The notes under the pieces: model-generated
Told to the model about the DNA's origin: nothing
Seen by the model: the letters and a program-made list of their open reading frames with translations, nothing else
Databases searched by the model: none
Translations under genes and position numbers: made by a program
From: Nostoc parmelioides FACHB-3921
Lineage (GTDB): Bacteria; Cyanobacteriota; Cyanobacteriia; Cyanobacteriales; Nostocaceae
DNA length: 64,000 nucleotides
Assembly (NCBI RefSeq): GCF_014696625.1
Contig: NZ_JACJQL010000001.1
Location: 1 to 64,000 of the forward strand
Reading direction: 5' to 3'
Shown here: positions 38,501 to 44,312 of the stretch, in pieces
Layout of the letters: each line of letters opens with the position of its first letter
How positions within the stretch are numbered: the stretch's first letter is position 1

Positions 38501-40457
38501 TTTGCAAGGTGCGATTAATGCGTTTAATTTCCAGTTCTGCTTGTTTGTATTGGGTGACATCCCGTGTAATGGACAACTGCACCAAATTACCATCTGTTTC
38601 ATTTCGCACGGGTACAGCGTGAGTCGCCATCCAGCGACGATTACCACGACAAGTGATAATTTCAAATTCCAGAGTTCCCTGTTGTCCTTGACAAACGCTT
38701 TCATTGAGTTGGCGAAACACCTGCTGATATTCAGGAACTACTAACGAATACACTCGCTTACCAATCACTGCACCAGCACTATCAGCTTCTATCGCTGCCA
38801 CACCGGCTGGATTGATATCCAATAAAGTACCATCAGTAGCCACTATCATCACGCATTCTGGTTCAGCGTTAAAAATAGTGCGCCAATCTGTGAAGCTAGG
38901 GGATGGAGGAGAAATTTTTTCCCCTACACCCCTACTCTCACTCACCCTACGTAGTAATTTCACCCGTTCTAACCGATTGATAATTCGCGTTACTAGTTCA
39001 GGCCCCACAATGGGTTTGCTAACAAAGTCGTCAGCACCAACACTAAATACCTGATTGACAATTTCCCCGTCTTTGTGAACCGTCAGGAAGAGTATGGGCA
39101 ATTCACTCCATTGGGGATCATTTCTCACCACCTGGCAGAGTTCTATACCATTGGTATAAGGCATCTCTACATCTAGAATTAACAGGTCTGGATTCACATC
39201 TCTTAAGGTTTCCCAGAATTGACGCGGATCATCTAAGGTAATTACTTGTAATCCCCAAGGATGAAGTAATGTTTGCAATATGGCAAGAATTTGCGGGTCG
39301 TCGTCTACTGCTAAGACTTTTGCTTCTGCTTGGGGAGGTTGTGGCTGGAGGATAGCTGCTGAAGTTGTTTCTGGTGATGCTGCTTGCGATTCATGTGCTG
39401 CAACCTCTTGCCTTAATAACTTGACCCAATTTTGCAAACTCTGAATCTCAGTTGGCGTTAATTTCTTACCAGATTTTAATAGTTGCTCAATTTTCCTAGC
39501 TAACTTCGACCCTTCAGGTAAACCAAAAGTCCCCAGTGAGCCGGCTAATGTGTGGGCTTCTCGTATTGCCTGTGAGTATAATTCTGAGTTTAAAGCTTCT
39601 TGGGTAAGCGTGATCATTTGCGATCGCTCAAAAGTCATCGCCGCTTGTTCCAATACCTTAACTTGCTCATCTACCCGCACGTAAAACCTTTGCCAAATAC
39701 CAGCTATTGCAGTTAGTGTTTGCTGCTGAGATTTGCCTTTTGAAGTAGACTGTTTTACCTCCTCCTTGCTTCCTTGTTCCTCTTCCTGTGCTTTGAGGCG
39801 ATAACCAATTCCATAGACTGTTTCTACTAAATCACCAGGCGCTCCCGCGTTACGCAATTTCATTCGCAAGCCCTTTATATGGGTGCGTACCGCTTCTTCC
39901 CCTGGAGTGTCTTCATAAGACCATATATGTTCTAATATCATGCTACAGCTAAACACTCGGCGGCTGTGACGCAAAAATAACTCCAAAAGTGCATATTCCT
40001 TGGGAGTTAGTGATAGTAAATTTTGATTGTACCTGACTTCACAACTACTGGGGTCAAGCTGCAAATTACCCCATTCTAGAATCGGCTGCGCTGTTGTACC
40101 TCCCCGACGTAATAAAGCCCGCACACGCGCCACTAACTCTTCTTCATCAAACGGTTTAACTACATAATCATCTGCACCTGCATCTAACCCAATCGCCTTT
40201 TCATGGCTACTATCACAACCAGTTAATAATAAAATTGGCATCTGCCGACCACTTGAGCGTATTTGCCGACAAAGGCTAATCCCATCCAATCTGGGTAGCA
40301 TCACATCCAAAAGAATCAAATCATAATCGTAAGTTTGGATTAAATCCCAAGCGGTGATACCATCAGATCCTACTTCAACTGCATAGTTCTGATTGGTGAG
40401 AACGGCTGTCAGCGCATAAGCATTTAACTCGTCATCCTCGACAATTAAAATTTTCAT
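35553..40457 (-). CDS. OmpR-type response regulator fused to a multi-sensor hybrid histidine kinase
   Basis: This 1634-residue protein carries, in order: receiver (phosphoacceptor D51), OmpR winged-helix DNA-binding domain (about 128-224), Hpt domain (H302 in REAHTLAGSLG), receiver (D429), PAS (about 515-645), GAF (about 655-820), PAS (about 830-955), coiled coil, PAS (about 1000-1120), HisKA (H1131 in SHELRTP), HATPase (NLLSNAIKFS and GTGLGLAI) and two C-terminal receivers (D1427, D1556). All phosphoacceptor residues are present. It thus combines a complete phosphorelay and a DNA-binding output in one chain. No membrane segment is visible; the GAF and PAS domains would sense cytoplasmic signals. 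The linkers at about 505-520 and 1365-1385 are Pro/Ser-rich. Confidence 0.93.
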   Translation of the reverse strand: MKILIVEDDELNAYALTAVLTNQNYAVEVGSDGITAWDLIQTYDYDLILLDVMLPRLDGISLCRQIRSSGRQMPILLLTGCDSSHEKAIGLDAGADDYVVKPFDEEELVARVRALLRRGGTTAQPILEWGNLQLDPSSCEVRYNQNLLSLTPKEYALLELFLRHSRRVFSCSMILEHIWSYEDTPGEEAVRTHIKGLRMKLRNAGAPGDLVETVYGIGYRLKAQEEEQGSKEEVKQSTSKGKSQQQTLTAIAGIWQRFYVRVDEQVKVLEQAAMTFERSQMITLTQEALNSELYSQAIREAHTLAGSLGTFGLPEGSKLARKIEQLLKSGKKLTPTEIQSLQNWVKLLRQEVAAHESQAASPETTSAAILQPQPPQAEAKVLAVDDDPQILAILQTLLHPWGLQVITLDDPRQFWETLRDVNPDLLILDVEMPYTNGIELCQVVRNDPQWSELPILFLTVHKDGEIVNQVFSVGADDFVSKPIVGPELVTRIINRLERVKLLRRVSESRGVGEKISPPSPSFTDWRTIFNAEPECVMIVATDGTLLDINPAGVAAIEADSAGAVIGKRVYSLVVPEYQQVFRQLNESVCQGQQGTLEFEIITCRGNRRWMATHAVPVRNETDGNLVQLSITRDVTQYKQAELEIKRINRTLQTLSDCNQLVIRTQDENELLQKVCQILVDVGNYRLAWVAFAENDAEKSIHPVAQAGYEQGYLQSLNLTWADTVRGQGPTGTAIRTGKTAIIQNILTDPRFEIWRCQANNRGYASSISLPLMNNGQAFGALNIYAAEANAFDSDEVKLLEELTADVAYGIVALRNRRDRQIAEAALRESQERLSLTLEAVNLGIWDWNITTNQIIWSEGHARLFGIESGKFDGTYEAFQACIYPEDRGGLAEVINSARQQKTDYSHEFRIISPDGDIHWIEGTGKLYYNEMGEAVRMLGIVRDITSRKRIEATLQKVNNELELRVAERTAELVNVNRQLQSELDERQRIEEALRISQVRLARILDIADDAIISINGNQQITLFNQGAEKIFGYSAEEIIGQRLDTLIPQRFTQAHRQHVADFGQAPNLARRMGERREIFGCRQDGTEFPAEASISKFQLDKEVFYTVILRDVTERKQIERMKDEFVSVVSHELRTPLTSIHGSLGMLASGLLPADSEQGKRLLEIATDSTERLVRLINDILDIERIESGRVKMERESCNLTDLIESAVSIMQPLANKAGVKLSVSHPSIQLWVDPDRIVQTLTNLLSNAIKFSTAEKTVWLLAQQYGDELLLTVKDNGRGIPADKLDSIFERFQQVDSSDSRNHDGTGLGLAICQSIVQQHGGRIWAESVLGEGSSFYFTLPILPISQNSELADSLPHYPLSPEGAAPSPISSTHSPLVLVCDDDPLIRTELQSLLEQGGYRVVTVATGQEAIASASTQHPDVIVLDLLMPGMNGWETMAMLKESTETKHIPIVICSVYKPTTNKQPSSDFVDWVSKPVQESNLLHSLRQAMSTTGYAYTKSSGRVRILIVEDDADLAELFVTLFERHDIETFSAKTGREAIHLSQEVNPDLLILDLILPETDGFAVVDWLQKHQRLCNVPVVVYSAKDLDESERKRLKLGHTEFLTKGRVTTKEFEQRVIELLQRITQTNVRG

Positions 40458-40795
40458 ATTATTAAGTTTACTAACGTTAATTATTGAATAGACTTAATAG
40501 ATTAGGAAAGAAATCTTCTGGATTAGGGAACTCCAAAAAAGAAATTATTCCGTTGAAAGTTGTTGACCGTTGACTGTTAACTGTGAACCGTCAACGGTCA
40601 ACAATCCCAATAAAATATTTTTTTACTTGGAAATCCTTTAAACCCAAATTAATAAAATTCTTGTACTTAAAACTATCTTAGTTTATAACTCTTATGAAAA
40701 TTAAGTTTAATTAACTAATATAAATATTTATCAATCTTTAGGAATAAATTATTCAGGAGCAAATCGTAAAAACTCGATTTTGCAATACTGTTGTA
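40458..40795. other. Intergenic STRR region
   Basis: 40558-40604 is a run of the heptamer GTTGACC/GTCAACG in both orientations (STRR). The remaining AT-rich sequence shows no gene. Confidence 0.6.
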
Positions 40796-41032
40796 TTAAG
40801 AATCCAACTCAGCAGATTCTAAAACTCCACTGCGAATCATTAGTTGCGGCCAAATTAACAAAAAAAATCCCATCCAAACTAATACAGGGATAGCAACAAT
40901 GACAGTTACCCAGATAATTTTTAACAGTAACCAGCTACCACAAATTAAACTTAAACCTGTAAGTAGAATTGACCAAGGTTGACACCACCAAGGTTTATAA
41001 TTCCAGGGATTGAGGGTTTTTTGCTCAGACAT
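40796..41032 (-). CDS. Small membrane protein, DUF6737-like (78 aa)
   Basis: The 78-residue protein has a conserved-looking N-terminal motif NPWNYKPWWCQPWSILLTG and two membrane segments (about 22-60), ending with an acidic tail. It resembles a small cyanobacterial family (DUF6737 as I recall). It is co-oriented with the secreted protein gene upstream, 38 bp apart, and may be co-transcribed. Function unknown. Confidence 0.7.
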   Translation of the reverse strand: MSEQKTLNPWNYKPWWCQPWSILLTGLSLICGSWLLLKIIWVTVIVAIPVLVWMGFFLLIWPQLMIRSGVLESAELDS

Positions 41033-41070
41033 AAGTTATATTTTGTTCTAGTTGTAACTTTTACTTTATA

Positions 41071-41559
41071 TTAGCGTCTTCGTCTTAATTGCTCTGTCCA
41101 TGCTTCTAAAGAGATATACTGATTTTCTATAACATCTAAAGCCTCTATTACACCAGTTTTAGACACACGAAACCAATAAATAGTTGTATTATGGTCTGGC
41201 TGGTCTTCATAGACGCGGACTTTGTAGTAAGGATCGTCAGGGGTAGGTAAACCATCAACGATCGCATCTACCTTGATAGCTCCTCTTGATAGTCTCTGAA
41301 TTGTTCTAGCTTTGCGCTGTACTTGAGGAAGATTCCAGACTAAGCTACGAGCTGTTTTTTCATCAATTTCTTTAGCAGTCTGACTGACATTGACAGTATT
41401 AGTTTTATGAAGTCCAGCTAGCAATTGTGGTTGAACTGGTTCCTTATGAATTTGCTTGGCAATAATTTGAGTGTTCCCCGCATTTGCTGGAGACAGTCCT
41501 TGTCCATATACTCCTATTAGTAAAGCACTCATCAGAGGATACCAGATAATTCTTTTCAT
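41071..41559 (-). CDS. Secreted hypothetical protein (162 aa)
   Basis: I place the start at the ATG at 41559, which has AAGGA seven bases upstream and opens a signal peptide (MKRIIWYPLMSALLIGVYGQGLSPANA). An open frame continues upstream to 41682, but that part translates a MITE-like repeat and is not genuine. The mature protein has no cysteines and contains PYYKVRVYEDQPDHNTTIYWFRVSKTGVIEALD, a beta-rich stretch. I do not recognise the family. It probably acts outside the cytoplasmic membrane. Confidence 0.75.
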   Translation of the reverse strand: MKRIIWYPLMSALLIGVYGQGLSPANAGNTQIIAKQIHKEPVQPQLLAGLHKTNTVNVSQTAKEIDEKTARSLVWNLPQVQRKARTIQRLSRGAIKVDAIVDGLPTPDDPYYKVRVYEDQPDHNTTIYWFRVSKTGVIEALDVIENQYISLEAWTEQLRRRR

Positions 41560-41603
41560 GCAGCTGTCCTTCATAACGTTTGTACTAATTACAGCTTTTG
41601 AGT

Positions 41604-41714
41604 TGATATAGCCGTAGCCAGATAGATTAGGACATCTAACTAAGATAAAGCCCTGACAACACAAGGCTTTCCAGTCTGTCAACCGTCAACGGTCAACCGT
41701 CAACAGCTATATCA
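41604..41714. mobile_element. MITE-like element copy B with 9-bp terminal inverted repeats
   Basis: The 111-bp unit begins TGATATAGC (41604-41612) and ends GCTATATCA (41706-41714), a perfect inverted pair. Inside are GTAGCCAGATAGATTAGGACAT-type sequence, CCCTGACAACACAAGGCTTT and heptamers GTCAACC. It is the inverted counterpart of the elements at 35249-35424 and 55924-56030. Confidence 0.6.
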
Positions 41715-42223
41715 GCAATTTCTATTAATAAATTTTAATACAAAATGAAAAAATAATTATGTGGTTTAGCTGTTAATGTACTATTTATCACAGTGTTATC
41801 ATTCTCAATGTAACTGACTTAGATAATACTCATTTGTAGAAATAAAATGACTAATGCTCAGATAATCACTTATTTTTATACGTTTTGATATTCATTCATA
41901 TATCAGCAAAATAATTAAAATTGGTATCATTTTTACTACTTGTGTGCGATTTTATTTTACAGAGTTATACTAGATGACTAGTCAAAACTACTAGTATATA
42001 AAGGGACTAGGGCTTATTTATTCAATACGCTGCTCAACTCCCACTACTGCCCTAAGCACAGCTACACCCGCCTATGCGGCTTTGTATGACTTTTTCCCAT
42101 AAGTAATCTTGTCTTATTGGAAATTTGACTCAGGGAATTGTAGTTCTTTATCACCACATTAAGCAGCCAGAGAAAGACTCAGAAGCAGTAATGCTTCAAT
42201 TTATTACCCAAGGAGATGTATTC
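41715..42223. other. AT-rich gap upstream of the M15 peptidase gene
   Basis: About 510 bp, AT-rich, no gene. A reading frame open from 42125 precedes the chosen peptidase start but has no ribosome-binding sequence of note. Confidence 0.5.
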
Positions 42224-42991
42224 ATGACGGAATCTACCGTAGAATTTTCTAGCTTAGAGAAATTTCAAGCCAGTAATAGTACTGTTAAGATTAGCGAAGC
42301 TGATACCGATATTATCAAAGAAATTCAAACCCTACTGAATAAGAAGGGACTTTATAAAGGTAGTGTTGATGGCGTTGCTGGTAATCTCACCCAAAAAGCA
42401 TTTGCAGAATTTAAAGAGAGCGTTTGGTTAGATTCCCCTGATTTATTGGGGCCGACTACTGCGGCTGCATTACTAGAAATTGCCGAAGACCATCAAACCA
42501 ATGAAGAACAAACTCGCACACTCACACCTTTACCTGCATCAACTTTAGGAACTAAAACCGGACGTTCCTTAAGGTTGGTGACTGGAGAAACAGTTTACGA
42601 AAATGAATTGGTAGTGGCGGGTATTCCCTTAACTTGGGGAGAAATCACCAAGGGATGTGACCCCCAAAGAAACCCTGAATCAAAAACAATTATTAACAAT
42701 ATTATCAAAGCAGCCAGAGGCTTTGGCAAAATTCGAGATAAATACGATAGCCCAATTTCCATTAATTCCGCCTATCGTACACCTGCGGTGAACCGTCGCA
42801 TAGGTGGCGCTCGTTTTTCGCAGCATATTAACGGTTTAGCTTTGGATATTGCACCTGTAGATGGTAACTTTGGCAAACTCTTACAAATTTGCCGTGCTTC
42901 TGACTGTACAGGACTAGGTAGAGGAATGCACAGAGGTTTCATCCACTGCGACTGGCGGACAGGCGGTCGTGTGGTTTTTGATTATCCTTAA
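42224..42991 (+). CDS. Peptidoglycan-binding and M15-type peptidase protein
   Basis: From the ATG at 42224, preceded by AAGGAG eight bases upstream, the protein has 255 residues. The first part holds a peptidoglycan-binding helical domain (IKEIQTLLNKKGLYKGSVDGVAGNLTQKAFAEFK). The second is an M15A-like zinc peptidase with INSAYRTPAVNRRIGGARFSQHINGLALDI and FIHCDW, supplying the H-x6-D and final H of the zinc site. D-alanyl-D-alanine cleavage is known for such enzymes. No clear signal peptide is visible, which is unusual for a cell-wall enzyme. Confidence 0.85.
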   Translation: MTESTVEFSSLEKFQASNSTVKISEADTDIIKEIQTLLNKKGLYKGSVDGVAGNLTQKAFAEFKESVWLDSPDLLGPTTAAALLEIAEDHQTNEEQTRTLTPLPASTLGTKTGRSLRLVTGETVYENELVVAGIPLTWGEITKGCDPQRNPESKTIINNIIKAARGFGKIRDKYDSPISINSAYRTPAVNRRIGGARFSQHINGLALDIAPVDGNFGKLLQICRASDCTGLGRGMHRGFIHCDWRTGGRVVFDYP

Positions 42992-43361
42992 TCAATTCTA
43001 TTGTCAAAGGATAACCTCTAAGTAGGTGCGATCGCACTAAGTAAAGTTGAGATATATAAAACATAACCCCTTTCCAACACGGGAAGGGGTTAAAAATATT
43101 ACACCTTATCCATTCATACTAGTAATAGATTAGACTAATCTAGCGCTTCTCGTTTGTATGCAATGCACTCTGACCTCTCTCCAAACCTCTCTCCTACAAG
43201 GAGAGAGGCTTTGAGTATTACTCCCCTTCCCTTGTAGGGAAGGGGCTGGGGGTTAGGTCTGTATTTGACTCAACTACAAACCGCTATATTCCTTTTCACA
43301 CCTAAGTAAATACGCTAAGATCAGACCTAACATTTACAAAAGTATTGTATAAGTTCTCACA
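42992..43361. repeat. Intergenic palindromes and CTCTCC repeat
   Basis: AACCCCTTTCC (43065-43075) and GGGAAGGGGTT (43081-43091) make a hairpin that could terminate the peptidase transcript. 43170-43260 carries the same CTCTCC/CCCCTTCCC palindromic repeat as 3889-3990, in the other orientation. No gene. Confidence 0.6.
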
Positions 43362-43772
43362 ATGATAGATATCGCCTCAATCGTTACATTTCTTGCACCC
43401 TATCTGCCATCTCTGCTGAATGTGGGTAGTAAAGTGGCCGAAGGTGCATATCAACAAGCTGGTGCAGATGGTTGGGATAAAGCCAAGGCTATTTGGGGTA
43501 AGCTACATCCTAAAGTAGAGGCAAAGGAAGCCGCCAAAGAAGCGGCTGGAGATTTAGCAGAGAATCCAGAGGACAAAAATTTCCAAACTGTTTTGCAAGT
43601 GCAACTCAAGAAGATTTTGGATGCTGATACAGCACTGGCGCAAGAGATAGCCGAAATTTTGCAAGCATCGGCTAAAAAACCTGGTGACAATATTCAGATG
43701 AGTGCGAATGCTTACGACCAAAGTACGGTGAAGCAAGTCGGGAAGATTGAGGCTAAAGAGGTGAGTTTTTAA
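43362..43772 (+). CDS. Small acidic/helical protein typically found with NB-ARC/TPR genes
   Basis: The 136-residue protein starts with a hydrophobic helix (IDIASIVTFLAPYLPSLLNVGSKVAEGAYQ), then Ala/Lys/Glu-rich helices (VEAKEAAKEAAGDLAENPEDKNFQTVLQVQLKKIL) and ends with a beta-like ANAYDQSTVKQVGKIEAKEV. Similar proteins, as I recall, stand next to P-loop/TPR genes in cyanobacteria. The next gene (NTPase-TPR) lies 540 bp downstream and starts with a similar VTAQGDSKVTMVGQ segment. A functional pairing is an inference. Confidence 0.65.
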   Translation: MIDIASIVTFLAPYLPSLLNVGSKVAEGAYQQAGADGWDKAKAIWGKLHPKVEAKEAAKEAAGDLAENPEDKNFQTVLQVQLKKILDADTALAQEIAEILQASAKKPGDNIQMSANAYDQSTVKQVGKIEAKEVSF

Positions 43773-44010
43773 ACGCAGAGGGGCGCAAAGGTAACGCGGA
43801 GGGGCGCGGAGTGTTATTCTCGATTCTCTGCGCTTCTGCGTGAGGCTTTTTCTGAAATTCTTAGGGACTTTTAGATCAACAACATCTAAATAGGTAGGGT
43901 GCCTCAGTGCGAGAAAACCTAACTGTATAGCAAAATGATTCATACTGACGCATCCTACTAACCGTCTATTTGCAATAATCTGTTTTTTGGTCTTCCCTGA
44001 TTGAGCTAAG
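43773..44010. repeat. Intergenic palindrome between the small helical gene and the 21-bp array
   Basis: ACGCAGAGGGGCGCAAAG near 43774 and CTCTGCGCTTCTGCGT near 43827-43843 form an imperfect inverted repeat common in Nostoc genomes. No gene. Confidence 0.5.
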
Positions 44011-44280
44011 TTCTCGTTTTGAGCTACAGGGTTCTCGTTTTGAGCTACAGGGTTCTCGTTTTGAGCTACAGGGTTCTCGTTTTAAGCTACAGGGTTCTCG
44101 TTTTAAGCTACAAGGTTCTCGTTTTAAGCTACAGGGTTCTTGTTTGAAGCTACAGGGTTCTCGTTTGAAGCTACAGGGTTCTCGTTTTGAGCTACAGGGT
44201 TCTCGTTTGAAGCTACAGGGTTCTCGTTTTGAGCTACAGGGTTCTCGTTTAAAGCTGCAAGGTTCTCGTTTGAAGCTACA
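44011..44280. repeat. 13-unit tandem array with exact 21-bp period
   Basis: Twelve complete units and one partial follow each other without spacers from 44011. Each unit begins TTCTCGTTT and ends GCTACAGGG; units differ mainly at two positions (TTTTGAGC, TTTTAAGC, TTTGAAGC, TTTAAAGC). The plus-strand frame reading Ser-Arg-Phe/Leu-Glu/Lys-Leu-Gln-Gly stays open through the whole array but lacks an ATG, GTG or TTG start. The minus strand reads NENPVA(S/Q) but is stopped by units carrying TTTTAAGC. The array ends 32 bp before the NTPase-TPR gene. Confidence 0.9.
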
Positions 44281-44312
44281 ACATCAATTTTAATAGTCAC
44301 CTGCTGTAAGCA

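Noticed and set aside
44011..44280. CRISPR array
   Set aside because: The units are contiguous with a 21-bp period; there are no unique spacers and no cas genes.
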